Source of the DNA: an uncultured Bacteroidota bacterium
Lineage (GTDB): Bacteria > Bacteroidota > Bacteroidia > Chitinophagales > Chitinophagaceae
Direction: 5' to 3'
Length of the DNA stretch: 10,672 nucleotides
Assembly (NCBI GenBank): GCA_903929655.1
Contig: CAIYVS010000613.1
Span: forward strand, 1-10,672
Both the position numbers and the translations under genes were made by a program. This document shows, piece by piece, positions 1 through 6,894 of this stretch (positions within the stretch are counted from its first letter, which is position 1; the number at the start of each line of letters is the position of its first letter). The notes beneath the pieces were generated by a model, which saw nothing but the letters and a program-made list of their open reading frames with translations, was not told the DNA's origin and did no database searches.

Positions 1-1161
1 GAAGCCGTAATTATAAAAGCAGATGCTGCAACTCAATGCCTTTATATTGTCTCTATACATTGCACCAAAAGAGGCAGGCCGGAAGGTGGGGCTAGGCTTA
101 AGAACTATGAGAGTTTTGAAGCTGCGCTGGATGATTGTTTAAGGTTATCATATGGTATGACTTTGAAGAATGCCACTGGGGATATTTGGGAAGGTGGTGC
201 TAAATCTGTAATCGTGCCTTTTAACAAAGAGGTATTTCATAAGCTCATGTCTCAAAAGGCTGAAACCAGAGAGGAAATTGGTGCAGACAGAATGAGATTG
301 TGGAAAAATTTCGGTGGCTTTATATCTTCACTAAGGGGGCTATATTTAGTTGGTGAGGATGTGAACCTAAACAGTGCTGATATGGCGGGTATATTACAAT
401 ATTGTGTGCATACCAGTTGTTTAGACAGGCTACACGGTGGCAGTGGCAATCCATCTCCATTTACTGCAAAAGGAGTATATTATGCAATAAAAGCAGCTAT
501 AGAGTTTGTATATCCCAATAGCCCAAGTTTTAATGGGAAAAGAATATTAGTTAAAGGTTTGGGGAATGTAGGGTACTCTCTTGTGAAATACCTGGTTGAT
601 TCTGGGGCTTATGTTATAGCTTTTGACCCTATAAATGAAACAGCCAAGACTAAGGCGAAAAAAGAATTTCCTGCAAGTAATTTTGAAATAATAGAAGATT
701 ACGAACAATTTATATCAACGCTGGCAGATGTGTTTTCGCCACAGGCAAATTCATTGAGCATAAATACCAAAGACCTTGATAAAATGAATGTAAAGATCAT
801 TTGCGGGGCAGAGAACGGGCAGTTGGAGGATATAAGTCTTGTAGATGTACTTTATAATAAGGGGATCGTGTATGTGCCCGAGCCTTCCATTAATTTTATG
901 GGCGTCTTCAGTGCTTACCAGGAACACAGGGGTATTTTATATTCTGAGTTTGAAAAGAAGGCTGAAGATATTTATACTAATACCAAGCACCTTTTAGAGG
1001 AGTCAAAAGAGCAGAACAAAAGACCCTATGATATTTTTATAGAGATAGCTAAACAAAAGGCCAGTCAATTGAACCCCATGGAAGAAACTCATAGGATACC
1101 AGGTAATGCTCACAGAGGTATTGAAATAATTAAAGAGTTATATAAAGACTGGCATAAATAA
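1..1161 (+). CDS. Glu/Leu/Phe/Val dehydrogenase family protein (leucine-dehydrogenase-like), 5' partial
   Basis: The frame is open from base 1, so the gene starts upstream. 386 residues are present and, by hand alignment to Bacillus leucine dehydrogenase, only about a dozen N-terminal residues are missing. The family does NAD(P)-dependent reversible oxidative deamination of amino acids in the cytosol. Seen, in partial numbering: dimerisation/catalytic domain with GGAR at 29-32, MTLK with Lys56 (equivalent of LeuDH Lys68), GGAK with Lys68 (equivalent of Lys80), GED with Asp120 (equivalent of Asp115), NPSPFTAKG at 150-158, then a Rossmann fold with GLGNVG at 186-191 and Asp209 ending beta-2, which suggests NAD preference. 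Odd points: the residue matching LeuDH Leu40 is Glu28, the usual PCALGG loop reads PQANSL, the NQL asparagine position is changed, and about 17 residues are inserted near 75-93. The family is secure. The substrate is not, and leucine should not be assumed. It has no operon partner in view. Confidence 0.88.
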   Translation, partial: EAVIIKADAATQCLYIVSIHCTKRGRPEGGARLKNYESFEAALDDCLRLSYGMTLKNATGDIWEGGAKSVIVPFNKEVFHKLMSQKAETREEIGADRMRLWKNFGGFISSLRGLYLVGEDVNLNSADMAGILQYCVHTSCLDRLHGGSGNPSPFTAKGVYYAIKAAIEFVYPNSPSFNGKRILVKGLGNVGYSLVKYLVDSGAYVIAFDPINETAKTKAKKEFPASNFEIIEDYEQFISTLADVFSPQANSLSINTKDLDKMNVKIICGAENGQLEDISLVDVLYNKGIVYVPEPSINFMGVFSAYQEHRGILYSEFEKKAEDIYTNTKHLLEESKEQNKRPYDIFIEIAKQKASQLNPMEETHRIPGNAHRGIEIIKELYKDWHK

Positions 1162-1198
1162 GGTTTTTCAATCTTTCTTCCAAATAACAAATTCTCCT

Positions 1199-1206
1199 TA
1201 CCTTTG
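1199..1206 (+). promoter_or_regulatory. Bacteroidota-type promoter -7 element for ileS
   Basis: TACCTTTG matches the Bacteroidota -7 consensus TAnnTTTG and is followed by CGCC. It lies 86 bases before the ileS start, between the dehydrogenase stop and ileS. I see no good TTG/TTTG -33 element about 19 bases upstream, so the match is one-sided. Transcription from here would give an 80-base leader. I saw no T-box or other riboswitch-like structure in that leader. Confidence 0.5.
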
Positions 1207-1292
1207 CGCCTATTTTTATATTAGGGCAAGGTGTGTATTCTATATAAAAACCCGTTGAAACCAGATTTTTCCTTTCCTTAATAAATTAGTTT

Positions 1293-4200
1293 ATGGCTGA
1301 AAAATATAGAGAAAACAAGCAATTGAATATGCCTTCTATTGAACGGGAGTTCTTGGAACTATGGAAGGAGGGCAGGGCATTTGAGAAGAGCGTGCAGATA
1401 CGCGAAGGTTCGGAGCCTTTTGTTTTTTATGAGGGTCCGCCCAGCGCCAATGGTATGCCGGGTATTCATCATGTCATCTCGCGTACATTGAAGGACCTGG
1501 TATGCAGGTATAAGACCATGCAGGGATTCCAGGTGAAGCGTAAGGCCGGTTGGGATACTCATGGTTTGCCTATTGAGCTGTTTGTGGAAAAGGAATTGGG
1601 TATTACCAAAGAAGATATAGGTAAAAAGATAAGTGTAGAAGATTATAATAAGAAGTGCCGCGAGGTGGTGATGCGCTATAAGGACAAGTGGGAGGACATA
1701 ACCGAGAAGATGGGTTACTGGGTGGACATGAAAGATCCTTACATCACTTACGATAATAAATATATAGAATCACTATGGTGGGCCCTGAAGACATTGTATG
1801 AAAAAGGCCTGCTATATAAGAGTGTGAGCATTCAGCCTTATTCTCCCGCGGCGGGTACTGGACTGAGCAGTCATGAACTGAACCAGCCGGGCACTTATAA
1901 GGATGTGAAAGATACAACCGTGGTGGCGATGTTCAAGGCGGTGTATGATGATAGATCGCAATTTCTGTTTGATGCTTCGGGGGATGAAGATGTATTTTTC
2001 CTGGCATGGACGACCACTCCCTGGACATTGCCCAGCAATTGCGGCCTGACCATGGGGGAGAAGATAGACTATGTATTAGTTAAGACCTTTAATCCTTATA
2101 CACACCAATCAACCAACGTAATTCTTGCCAAAGCCCTAATTGGAAAATACTTTAAACAAGAATCTCAAAATGCTGATTTTGATAGTTTTACATCAGAGTC
2201 TAAACTGATACCATGGAAAATAATAGCTGAGTTTAAGGGCGCGCAGGCCGAGGGCTGCAGGTATGAGCAATTGCTGCCTTATCCCGGCAATGGAAGTGAA
2301 GAAGCGGGTGGTGACCCATGGCGTGTGATATTAGGAGATTTTGTAACTACCGAGGATGGTACGGGTATAGTACATACTGCCCCGGCCTTTGGTGCAGATG
2401 ACTATCGTGTGGGGAAAAAGAATGATATAGGCATCCTGACCATGGTGGACAGGGAGGGGAAGTTTAGCGACTATATGGGTGAGCTGAGCGGCCGATATGT
2501 AAAAAATTATAAAGACGACCCTGACTACAAGGATGTGGATGTGGACATAGCCGTGAAACTGAAACTGGAGGGAAGGGCATTTAAAGTAGAAAAATACGAG
2601 CATACTTATCCGCATTGCTGGAGGACCGATAAACCGGTTATCTATTATCCCTTGGATGCATGGTTCATAAAGACCACTGCTGTAAAGGATAAGATGATAG
2701 AGCTGAACAAGACCATCAACTGGAAACCTAAAGCAACAGGTGAGGGTAGGTTTGGTAACTGGCTGGAAAACATGGTGGATTGGAACCTGAGCCGGAGCCG
2801 TTACTGGGGCACTCCATTACCTGTGTGGGTGAGTGATGATGGATTGGAAACCAAGTGTATAGGAAGCATACAGGAACTGATAGATGAGGCTCAACTGGCC
2901 AATAAAAAGCTGGGTTTGAATCAATTGCTGGAGAGTGATGTATCGCCGCTGGAATCGGATAATACTTTTGGAGATATAGTAAACCAGCCTTCTAAAAAGG
3001 AGGAACTGGACCTGCATAAACCATTCGTTGACAAGATCATACTGGTGTCTAAACATGGCAGGCCCATGTACAGGGAACCGGACCTGATAGATGTATGGTT
3101 TGATAGCGGTGCGATGCCATTTGCCCAATTGCATTATCCCTTTGAAAATAAAAACGAATTTGCAAAATATTTCCCTGCAGACTTTATTGCCGAGGGCGTG
3201 GACCAGACAAGGGGCTGGTTTTATACCCTGCATGCTCTTGGTGTAATGCTTTTTGGCAGTGTGGCTTATAAAACGGTGGTTAGCAATGGATTAGTGCTGG
3301 ATAAGAACGGGAATAAGATGAGCAAGCGCCTGGGCAATGTGGTGGACCCGTTTGAGACTTTGGAGAAATATAGTGCAGATGCTAGCCGCTGGTACCTGAT
3401 AACAAATGCTTCGCCTTGGGATAGCTTACGATTTGATATTGAGGGAATTAAAGAGGTTCAGCGGAAGTATTTTGGAACTCTGTATAATACTTACCAGTTC
3501 TTTGCCTTATATGCCAACCTGGACAATTTTACATTTAAGGAAAAATATATACCTGTAAATGAGCGCCCTGAGATAGACAGATGGATACTCTCCAGCCTGC
3601 AGACTTTGGTAAGTGAGGTAACAGGGTATATGAATGATTATGAACCTACCCAGGCAGGAAGGGCCATGGAGTTTTTCCTGGATGAGCAGTTGAGTAATTG
3701 GTATGTGCGTCTTTGCCGCCGCCGGTTCTGGAAAGGGGAATATGAGCAGGATAAAATATGTGCTTATCAAACATTATATGAGTGTTTGGAAACTTTGTCA
3801 TTATTAATGGCGCCGATAGCACCTTTCTTTTCCGACTGGTTATTCAGAAACCTGAATGAGGTAACCCAAATGCAAAAGGCGGAATCAGTTCATTTGGCGG
3901 ATTATCCTAAAGTGAATAAGCATGTGATAGATAAGGAGCTGGAAGAGCGCATGGCATTAGCGCAGGATATTTGTTCGCTCGTCTTATCTATCAGGAAGAA
4001 GGTAAATATAAAAGTAAGGCAACCTTTGCAGCGGATCCTGATACCTGTAAGTGATGCTCATATTAAGGAGCAGGTGGAAAAAGTGGCTGGCCTGATTGAG
4101 AATGAAGTGAATGTTAAATCAATAGAATATCTAACTGATACAGAAGGATTTATTAAAAAGAAACTCAAGCCTAACTTTAAGTCGTTGGGAGCCAGGATGG

Positions 4201-4679
4201 GAGCTAAAATGAAGGCGGTAGCTGCAGGCATAGGCCAGATGAGCCAGTTGGATATTGCGAGTCTGGAGAAAAATAAAACATATTCATTAAACATAGAAAA
4301 CGAGCTTATAGAGATAAAAACAGAAGATGTAGAAATTATTGCCGAGGACATACCGGGATGGTCGGTAGCTAACAAGGACAATCTTACAGTTGCGCTGGAT
4401 ATCACCGTAAGCCCTGAATTGCAGGATGAGGGCAATGCCAGGGAGTTGGTGAATCGTATACAGAAAATTCGTAAAGAGAGTGGTTTTGAGCTGACTGACA
4501 GAATTATTGTTGATATACAAGAAATTGAATCATTAAAATCGTCGATTATAAATTTTAAAGACTATATTTGCGCGGAAATTTTGGCGGATGATATAAAAAT
4601 ATTACCTCATATTACGGACGGCATTGAGATTGAGGTAAATGATGCAATTCTTAAAGTGTTAATCACAAAAAACTCTTAA
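1293..4679 (+). CDS. ileS: isoleucyl-tRNA synthetase (type 2-like, GXHH signature)
   Basis: This class I aminoacyl-tRNA synthetase charges tRNA-Ile with isoleucine in the cytosol and edits mischarged valine. It has 1128 residues, longer than E. coli IleRS (about 940) and normal for the Bacteroidota form. Motifs in order: the ATP-binding signature after PPSANGMP reads GIHH at 57-60, where canonical enzymes have HXGH; GWDTHGLPIE at 86-95; the CP1 editing domain with TTTPWT at 240-245 and HTAPAFGADDY at 361-371; SRSRYWGTPLP at 500-510; VWFDSG at 601-606; KMSKR at 675-679; an alpha-helical anticodon-binding domain at roughly 740-900; and a C-terminal extension with NARELVNRIQKIRKESGFE, typical of long IleRS. 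The ATG fits the family N-terminus. The next gene starts 4 bases after the stop, so the two are probably co-transcribed. A stretch of the editing domain (about 2087-2215) is AT-richer in codon choice than its surroundings. Confidence 0.97.
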   Translation: MAEKYRENKQLNMPSIEREFLELWKEGRAFEKSVQIREGSEPFVFYEGPPSANGMPGIHHVISRTLKDLVCRYKTMQGFQVKRKAGWDTHGLPIELFVEKELGITKEDIGKKISVEDYNKKCREVVMRYKDKWEDITEKMGYWVDMKDPYITYDNKYIESLWWALKTLYEKGLLYKSVSIQPYSPAAGTGLSSHELNQPGTYKDVKDTTVVAMFKAVYDDRSQFLFDASGDEDVFFLAWTTTPWTLPSNCGLTMGEKIDYVLVKTFNPYTHQSTNVILAKALIGKYFKQESQNADFDSFTSESKLIPWKIIAEFKGAQAEGCRYEQLLPYPGNGSEEAGGDPWRVILGDFVTTEDGTGIVHTAPAFGADDYRVGKKNDIGILTMVDREGKFSDYMGELSGRYVKNYKDDPDYKDVDVDIAVKLKLEGRAFKVEKYEHTYPHCWRTDKPVIYYPLDAWFIKTTAVKDKMIELNKTINWKPKATGEGRFGNWLENMVDWNLSRSRYWGTPLPVWVSDDGLETKCIGSIQELIDEAQLANKKLGLNQLLESDVSPLESDNTFGDIVNQPSKKEELDLHKPFVDKIILVSKHGRPMYREPDLIDVWFDSGAMPFAQLHYPFENKNEFAKYFPADFIAEGVDQTRGWFYTLHALGVMLFGSVAYKTVVSNGLVLDKNGNKMSKRLGNVVDPFETLEKYSADASRWYLITNASPWDSLRFDIEGIKEVQRKYFGTLYNTYQFFALYANLDNFTFKEKYIPVNERPEIDRWILSSLQTLVSEVTGYMNDYEPTQAGRAMEFFLDEQLSNWYVRLCRRRFWKGEYEQDKICAYQTLYECLETLSLLMAPIAPFFSDWLFRNLNEVTQMQKAESVHLADYPKVNKHVIDKELEERMALAQDICSLVLSIRKKVNIKVRQPLQRILIPVSDAHIKEQVEKVAGLIENEVNVKSIEYLTDTEGFIKKKLKPNFKSLGARMGAKMKAVAAGIGQMSQLDIASLEKNKTYSLNIENELIEIKTEDVEIIAEDIPGWSVANKDNLTVALDITVSPELQDEGNARELVNRIQKIRKESGFELTDRIIVDIQEIESLKSSIINFKDYICAEILADDIKILPHITDGIEIEVNDAILKVLITKNS

Positions 4680-4683
4680 GGTT

Positions 4684-5754
4684 ATGGCCCCAAACAAAAA
4701 AGCGGCTTCTAAGCCGGTTAAAAATGCAAAATCCTCATCCGGTGCCCAAAAAGCCGCCGCAAAAAAAGTTGTGGCAATAAAAACCGCGAAAAAAGTGAAT
4801 AAGCCTGCTGCTGCAAAAAAGGCGGCGCCGGCAAAGAAAGCAAGTCCAGCAAAAAAAGTAACAATAAATAATTCAAAGAAAGTGAAAAATACGACTAAAA
4901 AGACTGTTCCAGCGAAGAAAGCAGCACCGGTAAAGAAATCAGTACCAGCGCCAGCAAAGAAAGTAGCAGCACCAGCAAAAGCGACGGTAGTGGCCAAGAA
5001 GGTAGTAAAACCTGCCCCTAAAGCAGTTGAGGTTAAAAAAGCTGCTCCTGCCAAAGCAGTTGCAAAGCCTGAAGTTAAGAAGGCTGTCAAAGAGCCCAAA
5101 GTGAAGGAGCCTATAGTTAAAGCGCCTAAGAAAGCAAATGCAAAACAAATAGCAGCATTTACTGCAAGGACAATGGCTAAGGCTATGCCTGCAAAACCTG
5201 CTCCGGCACCTGCACCGCGTATACGCGAAGAAAAGAAACCGGGCATTATAATAGCCCATCGCAAACTGGAAAATAAATCAAAGCATGCCGGTGCTGATAT
5301 GGGTAAAACCATGATCAATTACCAGCCTGATTTCACACGTTCTATACTGGACGAGCCTGAGCATCAGCAAGGCCCGGTTTACAGGTACAGCGATGAAGAG
5401 CTTGCGGAGTTTAAAGACCTGATTACCGGCCGTTTAGATGCTGCCCGTAAAGAATTGGTTTACCTGCAGGGATTGATCACCCGCAAGGATGAAGCAGGCA
5501 CGGAAGATACAGAGAACCGCTATATGAACATGGAAGATGGCAGCGGTGCTATGGAGCGCGAACAGCTTGCGCAGCTTGCCAGCCGCCAGATACAATTCAT
5601 CAACCACCTGGAAAAGGCTTTGGTGAGAATTGAGAATAAAACTTATGGCATCTGCCGTGTTACAGGTAAGCTTATTGACAAAGCCCGCCTGCGCGCTGTG
5701 CCACATGCTACTCTGAGCATTGAAGCCAAGAAGTTTATGGCTAATAAGCAATAG
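4684..5754 (+). CDS. TraR/DksA-family protein with a histone H1-like Lys/Ala/Pro-rich N-terminal tail
   Basis: The 356-residue protein has two parts. Residues 1 to about 180 are low-complexity Lys/Ala/Pro/Val with many AAKK, PAKK and VKK units, like the tail of histone H1 or bacterial H1-like proteins; such tails bind DNA non-specifically. Residues about 235-356 are a TraR/DksA domain: predicted helical hairpin (about 235-318), then YGICRVTGKLIDKARLRAVPH at 321-341. DksA proteins bind RNA polymerase through its secondary channel and modulate promoters, classically rRNA promoters with ppGpp. The four zinc-ligand positions are Cys324, Thr327, Ser345 and Ala348: the C-x2-C-x17-C-x2-C spacing is kept but three cysteines are gone. 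I recall this degeneracy in other Bacteroidota members. I do not see the DxxDxA coiled-coil tip of E. coli DksA. The ATG lies 4 bases after the ileS stop, with AAGG overlapping that stop, implying an ileS operon. A terminator follows. Its activity on transcription is inferred, not shown. Confidence 0.88.
   Translation: MAPNKKAASKPVKNAKSSSGAQKAAAKKVVAIKTAKKVNKPAAAKKAAPAKKASPAKKVTINNSKKVKNTTKKTVPAKKAAPVKKSVPAPAKKVAAPAKATVVAKKVVKPAPKAVEVKKAAPAKAVAKPEVKKAVKEPKVKEPIVKAPKKANAKQIAAFTARTMAKAMPAKPAPAPAPRIREEKKPGIIIAHRKLENKSKHAGADMGKTMINYQPDFTRSILDEPEHQQGPVYRYSDEELAEFKDLITGRLDAARKELVYLQGLITRKDEAGTEDTENRYMNMEDGSGAMEREQLAQLASRQIQFINHLEKALVRIENKTYGICRVTGKLIDKARLRAVPHATLSIEAKKFMANKQ
4696..5220 (+). repeat. 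degenerate Lys/Ala/Pro coding repeat (H1-like tail)
   Basis: An imperfect, codon-level repeat built from GCA/GCC-AAA-AAG-type units encodes AAKKA, PAKKA and VKKA motifs inside the H1-DksA gene. It contains several A6-A7 runs, for example near 4759-4765 and 4816-4821, which could be prone to polymerase slippage. It also produces long spurious open frames on the opposite strand. Confidence 0.7.
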
Positions 5755-5792
5755 ATTTATTTAATACGTTTAAATAGTCTTGAAAAAGAACA

Positions 5793-5800
5793 TAAATTTG
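5793..5800 (+). promoter_or_regulatory. possible -7 element for the tandem membrane-protein genes
   Basis: TAAATTTG fits TAnnTTTG and ends one base before the terminator stem begins. If used, transcription would start within the hairpin and give a leader of about 35 bases before the ATG at 5843. No TTTG is present 19 bases upstream; the nearest TTG (5780-5782) is only 10 bases away, so this is weak. Confidence 0.3.
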
Positions 5801-5829
5801 GGCCGCCACTAAATGTGGTGGCCTTTTTT
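5801..5829 (+). terminator. intrinsic terminator of the ileS / H1-DksA unit
   Basis: GGCCGCCAC (5801-5809), a five-base loop TAAAT and GTGGTGGCC (5815-5823) form a 9-bp stem with a single G-U pair. Six T follow at 5824-5829. It lies 46 bases after the DksA-like stop, and the structure is a textbook Rho-independent terminator. An in-frame ATG at 5813 lies inside it and is not a credible start. Confidence 0.85.
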
Positions 5830-5842
5830 AATTCCTGCACTT

Positions 5843-6370
5843 ATGAACGATAGTTTTTCAGAGACGCAAAAATTCAGGAAAATATGGCTATGGCTCATAT
5901 TGCTGCCGGTTATTTTATGCCTCAGGAATGGTCTAGTACACGGATGTTTTGATTATGATTCTCTGCAGCCGGAAATAGGCTTGGTTATAGTTTCTGTGCT
6001 CATTGTAATAGGGGTGTTTCTATTGATATTTTTTATGAAACTGGAAACGCGCATTGACAAAACAGGCATTTATTATAAGTACGTGCCTTTGCACAGGGAG
6101 GAAGTAAGAATTGACTGGAAAAACATTGAAGATGCATACATAAGGAAATATAAACCTCTTATTGAGTATGGCGGCTGGGGTATCAAGCTGGGGGTTTTTG
6201 GCAAAGGCCGGGCCTACAATGTAGCAGGTAATATAGGTTTACAGATCGTTTTTAAGAATGGGAAACATTTATTACTTGGCACCCAAAAAGCCGCTGAAAT
6301 GAAAGCGGTATTAAATAAACTGGCTGAGGAAGGGATTGGAATTAAGCATAATTATACAGACCGTTTTTGA
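5843..6370 (+). CDS. small membrane protein of unknown function, tandem paralogue 1
   Basis: I do not recognise a named family. The 175 residues show two hydrophobic segments (about 14-27 and 45-64), a short basic junction MKLETRID at 65-72, then a soluble domain of about 105 residues with EYGGWGI at 108-114 and RAYNVAGNIGLQI at 123-135, ending in an amphipathic helix (AEMKAVLNKL). Two helices followed by a small beta-rich domain resemble bacterial PH-like membrane proteins, but that is inference from layout. The start at 5843 is preferred over the in-frame ATG at 5813 because the latter sits in the terminator stem, and because MNDSFSETQKF then lines up with MNPDFFEIQKF of the next gene. The paralogue follows 11 bases downstream, so the pair is probably co-transcribed. 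Confidence 0.8.
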   Translation: MNDSFSETQKFRKIWLWLILLPVILCLRNGLVHGCFDYDSLQPEIGLVIVSVLIVIGVFLLIFFMKLETRIDKTGIYYKYVPLHREEVRIDWKNIEDAYIRKYKPLIEYGGWGIKLGVFGKGRAYNVAGNIGLQIVFKNGKHLLLGTQKAAEMKAVLNKLAEEGIGIKHNYTDRF

Positions 6371-6381
6371 TAGAGATGAAT

Positions 6382-6894
6382 ATGAACCCAGATTTTTTTG
6401 AAATACAAAAGTTCACTCAAACATGGGTATTAGCCATACTTATACTGGTAGTTCTTTTGATGGCCCGCTTTGTTTTCCGGCTATTGAAGGATGAAAAGAT
6501 CAGAAAGATCAATCCTTTATTTTTTCTTATTTTTCTCATTCCCTTGGCGGCTGTTTTCCTTACTTTTTCTATGAGGCTGGAAACAAGAATAGACCGTTCG
6601 GGAATTTCTTATCGTTTTTACCCTTTGCATATGAAGGCTGCAAGGATAGACTGGGGTACCATTGATAGCGTGTATATACGGGAGTATAATCCATCAAAGG
6701 AATATGGGGGGTGGGGTATAAGAGATGGTAAGAGCGGCAGAGCTTATAATGTGTCGGGCAATACGGGGTTGCAAATTATTTTCAAGGATAAAGACAAAGA
6801 ACGATTGCTGATAGGGACTATAAAACCCGCTGAAATGAAAAAAGTGCTGGAGGATCTTTCAAGTACCGGCCAGATACGTTGTTATTATCCATGA
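6382..6894 (+). CDS. small membrane protein of unknown function, tandem paralogue 2
   Basis: This 170-residue protein is a paralogue of the upstream gene. It has two hydrophobic segments (about 15-34 and 44-63), MRLETRID at 64-71, EYGGWGI at 107-113 and RAYNVSGNTGLQI at 120-132. By hand alignment the soluble domains share roughly 55-60% identity, while the membrane segments have diverged in sequence and kept only their character. The ATG at 6382 is chosen because MNPDFFEIQKF aligns with the paralogue and a TAGAG stretch sits 6 bases upstream; ATG 6376 and a TTG at 6367 are also in frame. The stop at 6892-6894 directly abuts the stop of the convergent receptor gene. The function is unknown. 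Similar length and adjacency allow a hetero-oligomer, which is inference only. Confidence 0.8.
   Translation: MNPDFFEIQKFTQTWVLAILILVVLLMARFVFRLLKDEKIRKINPLFFLIFLIPLAAVFLTFSMRLETRIDRSGISYRFYPLHMKAARIDWGTIDSVYIREYNPSKEYGGWGIRDGKSGRAYNVSGNTGLQIIFKDKDKERLLIGTIKPAEMKKVLEDLSSTGQIRCYYP

Noticed and set aside
1207..1292. Possible T-box or other tRNA-sensing leader before ileS
   Set aside because: I found no T-box sequence, no stable terminator hairpin and no specifier stem in these 86 bases.
4659..5318. 219-residue open frame on the minus strand, very rich in Phe, Ala and Leu, resembling a membrane protein
   Set aside because: It is the antisense shadow of the Lys/Ala-rich tail: AAA/AAG and GCx codons read backwards give Phe and Ala or Gly. 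The plus-strand frame has the conserved DksA domain and operon position.
5813..5842. ATG at 5813 as the start of the first tandem membrane protein
   Set aside because: It lies inside the terminator loop and stem, and the paralogue alignment begins at the ATG at 5843.
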